This document shows positions 1 through 9,510 of a DNA stretch of 37,019 bases, piece after piece. Each line of letters starts with the position of its first letter. Position 1 is the first letter of the stretch. Both the position numbers and the translations under genes were made by a program. Under the pieces are notes generated by a model. It worked only from the letters and a program-made list of their open reading frames with translations, made no database searches and was not told the DNA's origin. The DNA lies in NCBI GenBank assembly GCA_004555145.1, contig SFJB01000002.1, positions 1 to 37,019 on the forward strand, in the 5' to 3' direction. The DNA comes from Bacteroidales bacterium. Its GTDB lineage: Bacteria > Bacteroidota > Bacteroidia > Bacteroidales > UBA932.

Positions 1-1
1 G

Positions 2-229
2 ACTCTCGAGTATATGAAGAAGTATAATATCACGAAGTTATATCCCGGACACTATATGGGAAGCAACTGCGAGACCCAGCAGCGCTTGGCCGATATGCTT
101 CAGATGAGCCGTGACGTGCTCGACGGCAAACTTGCTGGCGAGAAGAACCCTCAGGGTATGTTGGGACTCAACAATGTACTTTCTATGCATGGAGTCCGCA
201 TCAACTACGCTGACAGCGCATTGAAGTAA
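2..229 (+). CDS. MBL-fold metallohydrolase, C-terminal fragment (5' truncated by window edge)
   Basis: The reading frame is open from the first bases of the window to a TAA stop, so only the last 75 or so residues of a larger protein are present. The Met at position 14 is probably internal. The fragment has the strand-turn KLYPGHY, which resembles the conserved Y-P-G-H near the C-terminus of metallo-beta-lactamase-fold hydrolases, where the His is a metal ligand. A helical tail with charged residues follows, as in many such enzymes. The substrate cannot be judged from this piece. The rhamnosidase gene begins 25 bp downstream on the same strand with no promoter motif between them, so the two may be cotranscribed. 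The family call rests on one short motif and is moderate. Confidence 0.6.
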   Translation, partial: TLEYMKKYNITKLYPGHYMGSNCETQQRLADMLQMSRDVLDGKLAGEKNPQGMLGLNNVLSMHGVRINYADSALK

Positions 230-254
230 AGCTGATAATGTCGAACGCTAGTAA

Positions 255-3200
255 ATGAATAATTACCGAAATAACTTTGGGCTCCGAAAAGCTGTCAGCC
301 CGACAATCCTGCTTCTGGTTTTGCTGTTCCTCGTATCTTGCAACGACGTGAAGATACGTAATATGACTGTTGAATACAACAGAGAGCCCATTGGGGTGGA
401 TGTGATGCACCCTCGCTTCGGTTGGCAGATGCACAGTAGCAGAAAGGGTGCAGCGCAGATGGACTATCGAATATCGGTGAGTGATGAAAATGGGCGTCTT
501 GTCTGGGATTCGGGCATCGTGAAAGACGGTAATTCCCTGGGTATTCTTTACGAAGGCGATGAATTGCAACCGCGTACACGCTACAATTGGGGACTTACCA
601 TTACGGACGAGAGAGGCAAGACTCATAGCTCTACAAGTTGGTTTGAAACCTCACTAATGAGCAGTTCGGACTCGGATGAAGCATGGCACGGGGCAAAGTG
701 GATAGGCGGAGATGAGACGGCACTTCCTTTTGAAGCACAGTACCTGTCGGTCTTCCGCCTTCAATTCTCACTTTCTTCCGATGGCCCTGCAACTTTTATG
801 TATGGAGCCAATGACGAGAGGCTGGAAGAAGGGTCATACATAGGTCTGGAATTCAGGGAAAGACAATTGATAGTGTCACGTAGGAATTATCCCGGCGAAG
901 ATGCGGAGTTCCGCTTCGAACTTCCTGCATCCTCAGGCCTGAGAAATGTGGAGCTGACTTCAGTGAGCGGACTGACAAATATATGGGTGAATGGTAGTCC
1001 TGTGGTGCGGGACCTCAACCTTAACCCTGTCGGGCGGGGTGGAGACTATACGGCATATCCCGAACTTTGCGATCTTGGATTCTCCTCGCCGGAGGGCGTA
1101 AATGCACATTTTTCCAAGCTCGAGGTGCAGAATTACCGCCTTCCGCGCCACACCCTGGCCAGGGTTGAAGATGTAAGCGTATGCGGCCAGACCCGTATGG
1201 TTGAACTGCCCCGTACCGGGCTCACGCAGCTAAGACGCAGTTTCCGCAGCGACAAAGAGATCAGGAAAGCCCGTATATACGCTACCGCGAGGGGCGTGTA
1301 TGACCTTTATCTTAACGGGGACAGGGTAAGCGAGGACTACCTTGCCCCAGGGCTCACTCAATACGAAAAGACGCATTTCTATCAGGTATATGACGTAAGC
1401 GGCTTAATTAAAGCGGGAGATAATGAGTTGGGCGCAGTACTTGCTGAGGGGTGGTGGAGTGGAGCTGTCTCTTTCTCTCCTGACAATTGGAACTATTGGG
1501 GAGACCGTCAAGCCCTCCTTGCCCAGCTGGTACTAACCTATGAAGACGGGACAGAGGAGTTCATTGTGTCAGATAAGGATTGGGAATGGTCCAATAATGG
1601 GCCATACCGTTACGGCAGCATTTTCCAGGGAGAGATATACGATGCCAGACTTGAGGGCTCCGGTGACTGGAAAAATGCGAGGGAAGTGCCCCTGGAGGAC
1701 ATTATTTCCCATGAGCGTCCCGGTGGTGGCTTCGTAACCTGGCCTGCTACGGATGATTATTCCTCTTATCGCCTGGTTGCCCAGGAAGGATTGCCAGTGA
1801 GAGAGTTCAAGCGTATAAGTGCCATATCTGTGAAGGAGGTGCGCCCGGGAACTTATATCTATGATATGGGACAGAATATGCCAGGAGTAGTGCATCTTAC
1901 CTTCAGAAATCTCAATCCGGGAACGAGGGTCAAAATCCGCTACGCAGAGGTGCTTTATCCCGAACTCCCGGAATATGGTGACAAGGCCGGTGAAATGATG
2001 CTCGAGAATCTTCGCTCGGCAATGGTCCAGGATATCTATATCGCCTCCGGAGGGGTGGAAAGATACCAGCCACGTTTTACTTACCACGGATATCAATATG
2101 TTGAGATTGAAGGTGTTGACCATCCTCTCCCGTTGAAGGATGTCGAAGGGGTGGTACTTTCTACAATCGACAGGATCAGCTTCGATTACAAGAGTGACAA
2201 TGCCTTGCTGAACCGTTTTGTGGAGAATGTGAAGTGGTCCTCCCTTGCCAATATCTTTTCCGTGCCTACGGATTGCCCTCAGCGTAATGAACGTATGGGA
2301 TGGAGCGGAGACCTTTCGGTTTTTTGCCCTGCGATGAGTTACATCTTTGATGGAACTACCTTCCTCCGCAGACACCTGACTGCAATACGGGACAATACTT
2401 CCGAAGCCGGAATCTACCCTGCCATCGCTCCAATAGGCGGAGGCTTCGGAGGTCCGCTATGGGAAAGTGTCGGTATTATAATGCCTTGGCAAAATTATCT
2501 GCAATATGGCGATGTGGATGCTCTGCGTTCCCATTATCCTTCTATGGTGAAGTATCTGGATCGGGTTCTGGAAAACTATATAGACCCCGTTGACGGTCAT
2601 TATTGCGGCCAAACAGGCTGGGGTGGACTGGGTGACTGGCTGGGCTTCGAAGTCCAGAAGAATGAAAACAGTCTCATTTTTGACTGCTATCTGGTGTATG
2701 AACTTGAACTGATGGGCAAAATGTCCGCAGCCTTGGGAGAAGACAGCAGCAGATGGGAGCGTGCCCGGGAAGTCCGCAAGGCGTATATAGCGGATCATTA
2801 TTTCAACGAGGATGGTTTATCCCGTCGTCTGGACGGAAGTCTTGTAGACACTCAGACTTCGTATGTGCTGCCGTTGGCGTTTGACGTGTTGGATGACGCG
2901 CTCAAATCCAAGGTACTTCAGCAACTCGTCCGCGTTGCAGAAAGACCGGGTGCAAGCGATGATGGCAAATACTATCCGGAATATTCGCTGATGACAGGCT
3001 TTATCGGCACACCTTGGATTACTTATGCCCTGTCCGAGAATGGCAGGGCGGATCTTGCATACAAAATGCTGCTGAACAATACCTTCCCGTCCTGGCTGTA
3101 TCCTGTGACTCAGGGAGCAACAACTATATGGGAACGCTTGAATTCCCTAACTGCCGAAGACGGCTTTGGCGGTAACAATTCAATGAATTCGTTCAACCAT

Positions 3201-3506
3201 TATGCCTTCGGCTCAGTGCTTGATTGGATGATGGAGCGCTCTCTGGGCATTGATCAGGATGAATCCTCCCCGGGATTCCACCATTTTTATCTGAGGCCGG
3301 TCCCGGATCCGAGCGGTGGCCTGAAAGAGGCATCCGGTTGGTATGATTCCCCTTATGGACGTATATGCAGCAGTTGGAAGCGCTCCGGAAACAAGCTGCG
3401 TTATAAGTTCACCGTGCCTGCGAATACCACGGCAACCCTGATCCTGCCCGGGGAGGATCCACGTGAACTCGTGGCGGGGGAATACGAATTCGGCACGAAA
3501 TTCTGA
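255..3506 (+). CDS. GH78 alpha-L-rhamnosidase, predicted lipoprotein
   Basis: This 1083-residue enzyme should release terminal alpha-L-rhamnose from plant or microbial glycans. A type II signal peptide ends in lipobox LVSC with Cys29 as the lipidated residue, so it is membrane anchored, in the periplasm or on the surface. An N-terminal Fn3-like region (about 35-135) is followed by an unusual beta-rich insert (about 150-300), the rhamnosidase N-terminal carbohydrate-binding-like domain (about 320-500), the (alpha/alpha)6 catalytic barrel (about 640-1000) and a C-terminal beta domain. The GH78 signature DCPQRNERMGWSGD starts at Asp673; Glu679 is the expected general acid. Glu960 in TTIWERL is the expected general base. 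No SusC/SusD pair lies next to it in the window. GH78 membership is very likely; the linkage cut is unknown. Confidence 0.93.
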   Translation: MNNYRNNFGLRKAVSPTILLLVLLFLVSCNDVKIRNMTVEYNREPIGVDVMHPRFGWQMHSSRKGAAQMDYRISVSDENGRLVWDSGIVKDGNSLGILYEGDELQPRTRYNWGLTITDERGKTHSSTSWFETSLMSSSDSDEAWHGAKWIGGDETALPFEAQYLSVFRLQFSLSSDGPATFMYGANDERLEEGSYIGLEFRERQLIVSRRNYPGEDAEFRFELPASSGLRNVELTSVSGLTNIWVNGSPVVRDLNLNPVGRGGDYTAYPELCDLGFSSPEGVNAHFSKLEVQNYRLPRHTLARVEDVSVCGQTRMVELPRTGLTQLRRSFRSDKEIRKARIYATARGVYDLYLNGDRVSEDYLAPGLTQYEKTHFYQVYDVSGLIKAGDNELGAVLAEGWWSGAVSFSPDNWNYWGDRQALLAQLVLTYEDGTEEFIVSDKDWEWSNNGPYRYGSIFQGEIYDARLEGSGDWKNAREVPLEDIISHERPGGGFVTWPATDDYSSYRLVAQEGLPVREFKRISAISVKEVRPGTYIYDMGQNMPGVVHLTFRNLNPGTRVKIRYAEVLYPELPEYGDKAGEMMLENLRSAMVQDIYIASGGVERYQPRFTYHGYQYVEIEGVDHPLPLKDVEGVVLSTIDRISFDYKSDNALLNRFVENVKWSSLANIFSVPTDCPQRNERMGWSGDLSVFCPAMSYIFDGTTFLRRHLTAIRDNTSEAGIYPAIAPIGGGFGGPLWESVGIIMPWQNYLQYGDVDALRSHYPSMVKYLDRVLENYIDPVDGHYCGQTGWGGLGDWLGFEVQKNENSLIFDCYLVYELELMGKMSAALGEDSSRWERAREVRKAYIADHYFNEDGLSRRLDGSLVDTQTSYVLPLAFDVLDDALKSKVLQQLVRVAERPGASDDGKYYPEYSLMTGFIGTPWITYALSENGRADLAYKMLLNNTFPSWLYPVTQGATTIWERLNSLTAEDGFGGNNSMNSFNHYAFGSVLDWMMERSLGIDQDESSPGFHHFYLRPVPDPSGGLKEASGWYDSPYGRICSSWKRSGNKLRYKFTVPANTTATLILPGEDPRELVAGEYEFGTKF

Positions 3507-3521
3507 TTGGGCCCGAATCAG
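3503..3521. terminator. Weak hairpin between convergent rhamnosidase and lepA genes
   Basis: A 6-bp perfect stem (CTGATT / AATCAG) with a 7-nt GC loop overlaps the rhamnosidase stop codon and lies just before the lepA stop. There is no T-tract on either side, so termination here is only suggested by its position between two convergent genes. Confidence 0.25.
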
Positions 3522-3525
3522 GGGC

Positions 3526-5322
3526 CTATGAATCCAGCTTGAGGACTGCCATGAATGCGCTTTGAGGCACTTGCACAGTGCCGATCTGGCGCATTCTTTT
3601 TTTGCCTTCCTTCTGCTTCTCGAGCAGCTTGCGCTTGCGGGTCACGTCGCCGCCGTAGCACTTGGCCGTCACGTCCTTGCGCACCTGCTTCACGGTCTCG
3701 CGGGCGATTATCTTTGCCCCGATTGCCGCCTGCACCGGAATGTCGAACTGCTGCCTCGGGATGAGGTCCTTGAGTTTCACGCACATCTTCCTTCCGAATT
3801 CGTAAGCGTTATCCTCGTGGATGAGGGTGGAAAGCGCATCCGCCGGCTCGCCGTTGAGCAGAATGTCGAGGCGCACCAATTTGGAAGGGCGGTAATCCTT
3901 GATGTGATAGTCGAACGACGCATAACCCTTGGATATGGTCTTGAGCTTGTCGTAGAAATCGAACACGATCTCGGACAGCGGCATATCGTAGGTGAGCTCC
4001 ACGCGCTCGGCGGTAATGTAATGCTGCCCTATGAGCGTGCCGCGGCGATCTATGCAGAGTTTCATTATTGGGCCGAAGAACTCCGACTTGGAGATGATCT
4101 GAGCGCGTATGTACGGCTCTTCGATGTGGTCGATCAGGGTAGGGGACGGAAGCCCGGAAGGGTTGTGCACGTCGATCACGTCGCCCTGGGTCGTGTACAC
4201 TTTGTAGGAAACGTTCGGCACGGTGGTGATCACGTCCATGTCGAATTCACGGAACAGACGCTCCTGCACGATCTCGAGATGCAGCAATCCCAGGAATCCG
4301 CAACGGAAACCTGAACCCAGCGCGAGCGAGCTCTCGGGCTCGTACACGAAGGACGCGTCGTTGAGCTGGAATTTCTCCAGCACGCTGCGCAACTCCTCGA
4401 ACTTGTCGGCCTGGACAGGGTACATGCCCGCGAATACCATAGGCTTCACCTCCTCGAAGCCGGCAATAGCTTCGGTACAAGGTCTGGCAAGCTGGGTGAT
4501 GGTGTCACCAACCTTCACCTCGGCGGCACTTTTGATGCCGGTAATCACGTAACCCACATCCCCGCATCCGACCTCCGCCGAAGGCACCAGCTTCATCTTG
4601 AGGTGACCTACTTCCTCGACCTCGTATTCCATACCGGTCGCGAAGAACTTCACCTTGTCGCCCTTGCGTATGGAGCCGTTCTTGATCTTGAAATATGCAA
4701 TCACGCCCCGGAAAGAGTTGAATACCGAGTCGAAGATCAAGGCCTGCAGCGGTGCTTCCGGGTCACCTTCGGGCGCCGGGATGCGCTCCACGATGGCATC
4801 CAGAATAGGTGGCACACCCTCTCCGGTGCGCGCTGACACCTTGAACACGTCTTCGGGCTTGCATCCTATAAGGTCGCATATCTCGTCCGTCACAACTTCC
4901 ACCTGCGCGGAGTCCATATCTATCTTATTGAGTACCGGGATGATCTCCAGACCGTGGTCTATCGCCATATAAAGGTTGGAGATGGTCTGGGCCTGCACGC
5001 CCTGGGATGCGTCCACGACCAGCAGGGCTCCCTCACAGGATGCTATTGACCTGGATACCTCGTAGGAAAAGTCCACGTGGCCCGGAGTGTCGATGAGGTT
5101 GAGTTTGTAGTCCTGACCCTTGTACCTGTGGATCATCTGGATGGCGTGGCTCTTGATGGTGATGCCCTTCTCCTTCTCCAAATCCATATCGTCGAGGACC
5201 TGGTTTTCCATATCTCTGGCTCCCAGAGTGCTGGTAAGCTCGATAAGCCTGTCGGCAAGGGTGGACTTGCCGTGGTCTATGTGCGCAATTATGCAAAAAT
5301 TACGGATGCTGTTCATTTCCAT
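3526..5322 (-). CDS. lepA: Elongation factor 4 (LepA), ribosome-associated GTPase
   Basis: LepA is a translational GTPase related to EF-G that binds the ribosome and affects elongation and initiation under stress. The protein has 598 residues, the normal family length. GTPase motifs are intact: P-loop AHIDHGKST at 13-21, DTPGH at 78-82 with the catalytic His, and NKID at 132-135. The C-terminal part has the LepA-specific ending with [20 protein letters not shown]. Two start codons are possible, Met1 (5322) and Met3 (5316); the -7 promoter motif at 5338-5330 lies so close that the leader would be only a few bases. It converges on the rhamnosidase gene and diverges from the transketolase pair. 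Confidence 0.98.
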   Translation of the reverse strand: MEMNSIRNFCIIAHIDHGKSTLADRLIELTSTLGARDMENQVLDDMDLEKEKGITIKSHAIQMIHRYKGQDYKLNLIDTPGHVDFSYEVSRSIASCEGALLVVDASQGVQAQTISNLYMAIDHGLEIIPVLNKIDMDSAQVEVVTDEICDLIGCKPEDVFKVSARTGEGVPPILDAIVERIPAPEGDPEAPLQALIFDSVFNSFRGVIAYFKIKNGSIRKGDKVKFFATGMEYEVEEVGHLKMKLVPSAEVGCGDVGYVITGIKSAAEVKVGDTITQLARPCTEAIAGFEEVKPMVFAGMYPVQADKFEELRSVLEKFQLNDASFVYEPESSLALGSGFRCGFLGLLHLEIVQERLFREFDMDVITTVPNVSYKVYTTQGDVIDVHNPSGLPSPTLIDHIEEPYIRAQIISKSEFFGPIMKLCIDRRGTLIGQHYITAERVELTYDMPLSEIVFDFYDKLKTISKGYASFDYHIKDYRPSKLVRLDILLNGEPADALSTLIHEDNAYEFGRKMCVKLKDLIPRQQFDIPVQAAIGAKIIARETVKQVRKDVTAKCYGGDVTRKRKLLEKQKEGKKRMRQIGTVQVPQSAFMAVLKLDS

Positions 5323-5329
5323 ATCGAAT

Positions 5330-5338
5330 GCAAAGATA
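5330..5338 (-). promoter_or_regulatory. Bacteroidota -7 promoter element for lepA
   Basis: TATCTTTGC on the minus strand matches TAnnTTTG. Its last base is only about 8 bp from the first lepA ATG, implying a leaderless or nearly leaderless transcript, unless the second ATG is used. Confidence 0.65.
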
Positions 5339-5352
5339 ACTTATTTTTTTGC

Positions 5353-5361
5353 TATATTTGC
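5353..5361 (+). promoter_or_regulatory. Bacteroidota -7 promoter element for transketolase operon
   Basis: TATATTTGC matches TAnnTTTG and lies 38 bp upstream of the transketolase N-subunit ATG. It is arranged back to back with the lepA promoter element. Confidence 0.7.
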
Positions 5362-5398
5362 ACCTCACGTGTGGACATATAAATATAACCAATAAGAT

Positions 5399-6238
5399 AT
5401 GGCAACAATTGAAGAGCTTAAAAAGATTTCCTCACAGGTGCGCAGGGACATCGTCAGGATGGTTACTGCAGCCAAATCAGGTCACCCGGGAGGATCTCTT
5501 GGTATCACTGACGTGATGACCGCCCTCTATTTTGATGAGATGAAGCATAATCCGGACACCTGGGCCCGCGACGGCAAGGGACAGGACGTTTTCATCATCT
5601 CTGCCGGACACCTTGCTCCGGTTTACTACTCAGTCCTTGCACGCTCGGGCTATTTCCCTATAAGTGAGCTTGGAACCCTTCGCAAATTCGGAAGCCGCCT
5701 TCAGGGCCACCCTTGCGTGACCGATGGTCTTCCGGGAGTCTTCAAGCCTTCGGGATCCCTTGGACAGGGCCTTTCCGTGGCAGCCGGCATAGCCCTCGGC
5801 AAGAAGATGGACGGAGACGACACGCGGGTATTCTGCCTCTGCGGAGACGGAGAGAGCGAAGAAGGCCAGATTTGGGAAGCCGGTATGTGGGCAGTTCACC
5901 ACAAGGTGGACAATCTCGTGGCCTTCACCGACTGGAACGGCCAGCAGATTGACGGTCCTACTACCACCATCACCGGAATTGAAGACCTCAGCGAGAAGTG
6001 GGGCGCTTTCGGATGGGATGTCATCATAGCTGACGGTCACGATTTCGAGAGCATACTTGACGCGTTTAAGGTCGCCCGCAAGGCGGACGGCAAGCCGAAG
6101 ATGATACTCTTCAAGACCGAAATGGGTCACGGAGTGGATTTTATGGCAGGAACCCACGAGTGGCACGGCAAGGCTCCTTCAGCAGAGCAGTGCGAGGCCG
6201 CATTGAAGCAGTTACCTGAAACTTTAGGAGATTATTAG
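5399..6238 (+). CDS. Transketolase, N-terminal (thiamine diphosphate-binding) subunit
   Basis: This 279-residue protein is the N-terminal half of transketolase, which moves two-carbon ketol units between sugar phosphates in the non-oxidative pentose phosphate pathway. The thiamine-diphosphate motif is visible as GDGE (149-152) followed by WN at 179-180. SGHPGG (27-32) and SAGHLAP (68-74) are typical family motifs with active-site His residues. It stops where single-chain transketolases continue into the pyrimidine-binding domain, and that domain is encoded by the next gene, so this is a split enzyme and not a truncation. The next ATG begins one base after this stop, which indicates a coupled operon and an equimolar heterodimer partner. 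Confidence 0.95.
   Translation: MATIEELKKISSQVRRDIVRMVTAAKSGHPGGSLGITDVMTALYFDEMKHNPDTWARDGKGQDVFIISAGHLAPVYYSVLARSGYFPISELGTLRKFGSRLQGHPCVTDGLPGVFKPSGSLGQGLSVAAGIALGKKMDGDDTRVFCLCGDGESEEGQIWEAGMWAVHHKVDNLVAFTDWNGQQIDGPTTTITGIEDLSEKWGAFGWDVIIADGHDFESILDAFKVARKADGKPKMILFKTEMGHGVDFMAGTHEWHGKAPSAEQCEAALKQLPETLGDY
6226..6230 (+). promoter_or_regulatory. Ribosome binding site for transketolase C-subunit
   Basis: AGGAG lies 9 bases before the ATG at 6240, inside the end of the N-subunit gene. Clear Shine-Dalgarno sites are uncommon in this window, so it supports deliberate coupling of the two subunits. Confidence 0.5.
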
Positions 6239-6239
6239 T

Positions 6240-7193
6240 ATGAAGAAATATATAGATACTGGCAAAATCGATACCCGTAGCGGTTTCGGTGAAGGTCTTG
6301 CGATTGCAGGACGCGAAGACGAAAGGGTGCTTGCTCTCACGGCAGACCTCAAGGGCTCTCTTAAAATGGGTGCTTTTGCAAAGGCATTCCCCGAGAGGTT
6401 CATCCAGTGCGGTATCGCTGAGTCCAATATGGTAGGCGTGGCTGCAGGACTTGCAATCACAGGAAAGGTGCCGTTCATCGGCTCTTTCGCCGAGTTTGTT
6501 ACAGGCCGCGTGTATGACCAGCTCCGTCAGGAGGTCGCTTACGGCCACACAAATGTGAAGATTGCTTCTTCCCACGCTGGCATTACCCTCGGTGAGGATG
6601 GCGCCACCCACCAGACTATGGAGGACGTTGCCCTTATGCGCGCTCTCCCGGGAATGGTCGTCCTCGTCCCTTGCGACTACAACCAGACCAAGAACGCCAC
6701 CATCGCAGCCGCCAAGTATGTGGGCCCCGTTTACCTCCGTTTCGGCCGTCCTTCAGTGCCGAACTTCACCCCTGCCGATGAGCCGTTTGAAATCGGCAAG
6801 GTTTACAATCTCAACGAAGGCAAGGATGTGACCATCATCACAAACGGTCACCTCGTATGGGAGGCCCTGCTCGCCGCCGAAGCTCTCGAGTCAGAAGGCA
6901 TCAGCGCCGAGGTGCTCAATGTGGCCACAGTCAAGCCTCTTGACGAGAAGGCTATCATCGATTCAGTCGCCAAGACCGGTTGCGCAGTTGTCGCTGAAGA
7001 GCACAATATGGCAGGTGGTCTGGGTGAGGCTGTCGCCGGTGTGCTTGCCGCCAATGCTCCGGCTCCGCTCGTATTCGTGAACGGTGCCGACCGCTTCGGC
7101 CAGTCAGGCACTCCTGCTGAGCTGATGAAGGCTTACGGCCTCGATGCCGCCCATCTCGCAGAAGCTGCAAAGAAGGCAATTTCCCGCAAGTAA
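6240..7193 (+). CDS. Transketolase, C-terminal (pyrimidine-binding) subunit
   Basis: This 317-residue protein is the C-terminal half of the split transketolase. It carries the pyrimidine-binding domain, with CGIAESNM near residues 57-64; the Glu there is the family residue that activates the thiamine diphosphate cofactor. SHAGITLGEDGATHQ (about 109-123) is also typical. The C-terminal transketolase domain (about 185-317) follows. It lies one base downstream of the N-subunit and ends before a hairpin terminator shared with pgk. The length and motifs also resemble the 1-deoxyxylulose-5-phosphate synthase superfamily, but the two-gene arrangement fits split transketolase better. Confidence 0.95.
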   Translation: MKKYIDTGKIDTRSGFGEGLAIAGREDERVLALTADLKGSLKMGAFAKAFPERFIQCGIAESNMVGVAAGLAITGKVPFIGSFAEFVTGRVYDQLRQEVAYGHTNVKIASSHAGITLGEDGATHQTMEDVALMRALPGMVVLVPCDYNQTKNATIAAAKYVGPVYLRFGRPSVPNFTPADEPFEIGKVYNLNEGKDVTIITNGHLVWEALLAAEALESEGISAEVLNVATVKPLDEKAIIDSVAKTGCAVVAEEHNMAGGLGEAVAGVLAANAPAPLVFVNGADRFGQSGTPAELMKAYGLDAAHLAEAAKKAISRK

Positions 7194-7209
7194 TTTAGGG
7201 AACATATAA

Positions 7210-7239
7210 AAAAGGGCTGGTCAAACAACCGGCCCTTTT
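7210..7239. terminator. Bidirectional hairpin terminator between transketolase and pgk
   Basis: A 12-bp stem (one G-U pair) with a 6-nt loop has an A-run on the left arm and a T-run on the right arm, so it can end transcripts from both convergent genes. Its core GGGCTGGTC/ACCGGCCC reappears at 35761-35789. Confidence 0.85.
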
Positions 7240-7257
7240 CATGTTATGGAGTTGGAA

Positions 7258-8511
7258 TTACTCGCGTATTGCTGCGATGCCAGGAAGCTCCTTGCCTTCA
7301 AGGGCCTCAAGCATGGCGCCACCACCGGTGGATACGTAGCTTACCTTGTTGGCGTAACCCATCTGGGTAACGGCTGCAACTGAGTCGCCGCCTCCTACGA
7401 GGGAGTATGCTCCGTTTGCAGTAGCCTCGGCAAGGTCTTCGGCAATCTGGAGAGTACCCTTGGCAAAAGTAGGCATCTCGAATACTCCGACAGGACCGTT
7501 CCAGAGTATGGTCTTGGAGCCGAGGATGACCTTCTTCCAGGTAGCGAGGGACTCGCCGGCGGCATCCATACCCTCCCATCCCTCAGGAATGTCGTTGGAA
7601 GGAACGCACTTGGTATTGGCATCGTTGCTGAAGTTGTCAGCGATGACGGTCTCGGTGGAGAGGTAGATGTTCACGCCCTTCTCCTTGGCCTTGGCAAGGA
7701 TTTCCAGAGCCTGAGGCATAAGCTCGTCCTCGTGGAGGGAGTTGCCTATCTTTCCACCCTGGGCCTTGATGAAGGTGTATCCCATTCCGCCGCCGATGAT
7801 AAGGTTGTCAACCTTGTCGAGCATATTCTCGAGCACTGCAAGCTTTGAGGAAACCTTGGAACCACCGATGATGGCGGTGAAAGGATGCTGGGCATTCTTG
7901 AGTACGTTGTCGATGGCCTTGATCTCACCTTCCATCAGGTAGCCGAACATCTTGTCATTAGGGAAGTACTTGGCGATGAGGGCGGTGGAAGCGTGAGCGC
8001 GGTGAGCGGTACCGAAAGCGTCGTTGATGTAGCAGTCGGCATAGGATGCGAGGGTCTTCACGAACTCCTTCTGGCTTTCCTTTACGGCTGCCTTGGCTGC
8101 CTTCTTCTCCTCGTCACTTGCATCCTCTGCGAGTCCGCGAGGCTTGCCTTCCTCTTCAGCATAGAAGCGGAGGTTCTCCAGAAGCAGAGCCTCGCCCGGC
8201 TTGAGTTCGGCAACTTCAGCCTGCGCCTTCTGGCAGTCAGCTGCAAACTTTACAGGAACACCGAGGCACTCGGAAACGTGTGCGACGATGTGCTTGAGAG
8301 AGAATTTGTCGGTCACTCCCTTAGGACGTCCGAGGTGGGACATGATGATGAGAGCTCCGCCACCTGCGAGTACCTTCTTCAGGGTAGGGATGGCGGCACG
8401 GATACGGGTATCATCCGTAATTTCGAAATTCTCGTTGAGGGGAACGTTGAAGTCTACGCGAACGATGGCTTTCTTGCCCGCGAAATCATAAGAGTCAATG
8501 TGTTGCTGCAT
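7258..8511 (-). CDS. pgk: Phosphoglycerate kinase
   Basis: This enzyme transfers phosphate from 1,3-bisphosphoglycerate to ADP, the first ATP-yielding step of glycolysis, in the cytoplasm. The 417-residue length is normal. The N-terminal signature RVDFNVPL is at 18-25, the substrate-binding SHLGRP follows at about 58-63, and the nucleotide-domain motif GGGDS begins at 373. A lysine/alanine-rich insertion (about 130-145) is a minor variation. It is transcribed from its own -7 element and converges on the transketolase pair, which links pentose phosphate and glycolytic enzymes side by side but not in one operon. Confidence 0.98.
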   Translation of the reverse strand: MQQHIDSYDFAGKKAIVRVDFNVPLNENFEITDDTRIRAAIPTLKKVLAGGGALIIMSHLGRPKGVTDKFSLKHIVAHVSECLGVPVKFAADCQKAQAEVAELKPGEALLLENLRFYAEEEGKPRGLAEDASDEEKKAAKAAVKESQKEFVKTLASYADCYINDAFGTAHRAHASTALIAKYFPNDKMFGYLMEGEIKAIDNVLKNAQHPFTAIIGGSKVSSKLAVLENMLDKVDNLIIGGGMGYTFIKAQGGKIGNSLHEDELMPQALEILAKAKEKGVNIYLSTETVIADNFSNDANTKCVPSNDIPEGWEGMDAAGESLATWKKVILGSKTILWNGPVGVFEMPTFAKGTLQIAEDLAEATANGAYSLVGGGDSVAAVTQMGYANKVSYVSTGGGAMLEALEGKELPGIAAIRE

Positions 8512-8542
8512 AATGATATAGAGTATAATTATATTCCAGACT

Positions 8543-8551
8543 GCAAATTTA
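8543..8551 (-). promoter_or_regulatory. -7 promoter element for pgk
   Basis: TAAATTTGC on the minus strand matches TAnnTTTG and lies about 31 bp upstream of the pgk ATG. It is divergent to the methyltransferase promoter element. Confidence 0.6.
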
Positions 8552-8564
8552 GCAATTTTATCAA

Positions 8565-8573
8565 TATCTTTGC
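8565..8573 (+). promoter_or_regulatory. -7 promoter element for the methyltransferase gene
   Basis: TATCTTTGC matches TAnnTTTG and lies about 20 bp upstream of the ATG at 8593. An out-of-frame ATG at 8588 is a possible but less likely start. Confidence 0.65.
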
Positions 8574-8592
8574 ATTCTAATCGTAAAATGAT

Positions 8593-9510
8593 ATGACAGA
8601 ATATCCTGGCACTTTTTGGAAAGATTACGAACTCATTGATTCGGGAGACGGAGAAAAACTGGAGAGGTTCGGCGAGTACCGCATTATCCGTCCTGAGCCT
8701 AAGGCTCTGTGGACCAAGTCATTGAGCGCATCGGAATGGAACAGGCTTGCGCACACCCGTTTCCGCCCCGGGGCCGGCTTCGGCAAGGCGGGGAAGGAAG
8801 ACAGCGGCACCTGGGAAAGGCTCAGGCGCAGCGAGGACCAGTGGTATATACGCTACCCGGGTTCTCCCGGCGGACCGGAATTCAGCCTCAGGCTCGGTCT
8901 CACCTCCTTCAAGCACGTGGGAGTTTTCCCTGAGCAGGCGCCGAACTGGGAATACATCTACTCGAGCACCAGGGCCCTGGCGGCTTCCGGACGCAAGCCG
9001 AAGGTGCTGAATCTGTTTGCGTACACGGGAGCGGCATCTCTCGCTGCGAAGGCAGCGGGCGCTGACGTCACTCATCTCGACTCCGTAAGGCAGGTGGTTA
9101 CCTGGGCGCGGGGCAATATGGAAAAATCAGGCCTTGACGGCATACGCTGGATAGTAGAGGATGCAATGAAGTTTGCAAAGCGCGAGGAGCGCAGGGGCAA
9201 TGTTTACGACGGCATCATTATGGATCCGCCGGCATACGGACACGGCCCCGACGGAGAGAAATGGAAGCTCGACGAATGTCTTTTCGAGATGATGAAATCC
9301 ATCAATTCCATACTTGCTCCGAAGGACAGTTTCCTGGTGCTCAATCTCTATTCGAACGGCTTTTCGCCTCTGCTCGGAGAGACCGTGGTGAAGCAGGCCT
9401 TCTCCCTGGCTCCTGACGGCAATTATGAAATGCAATCGGGAGAACTCGCCCTCCGTGACGGATTCGGCAAAGTCCTCCCGTTGTCCATAGTGATCAGGCT
9501 GAAGCGTTAG
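8593..9510 (+). CDS. Class I SAM-dependent methyltransferase, RlmI-like
   Basis: The 305-residue protein has a Rossmann methyltransferase core: SAM-binding [11 protein letters not shown] at 139-149, an acidic residue after strand 2 (HLDS, Asp163), and motif IV DPPAYG at 211-216. These resemble the RlmI/RlmK branch of rRNA methyltransferases and related RNA enzymes. The N-terminal 100 residues are beta-rich and do not look like the PUA domain of RlmI. Cytosine-5 RNA methyltransferases use a catalytic Cys near motif IV or VI; I do not see one beside DPPAYG, so the target base is open. The gene overlaps the convergent DUF2723 gene by 4 bp at the 3' ends. An RNA substrate is inferred from the family only. 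Confidence 0.82.
   Translation: MTEYPGTFWKDYELIDSGDGEKLERFGEYRIIRPEPKALWTKSLSASEWNRLAHTRFRPGAGFGKAGKEDSGTWERLRRSEDQWYIRYPGSPGGPEFSLRLGLTSFKHVGVFPEQAPNWEYIYSSTRALAASGRKPKVLNLFAYTGAASLAAKAAGADVTHLDSVRQVVTWARGNMEKSGLDGIRWIVEDAMKFAKREERRGNVYDGIIMDPPAYGHGPDGEKWKLDECLFEMMKSINSILAPKDSFLVLNLYSNGFSPLLGETVVKQAFSLAPDGNYEMQSGELALRDGFGKVLPLSIVIRLKR

Noticed and set aside
1569..2375. Minus-strand 268-residue reading frame
   Set aside because: It is antisense to the rhamnosidase catalytic region and has no recognisable features.
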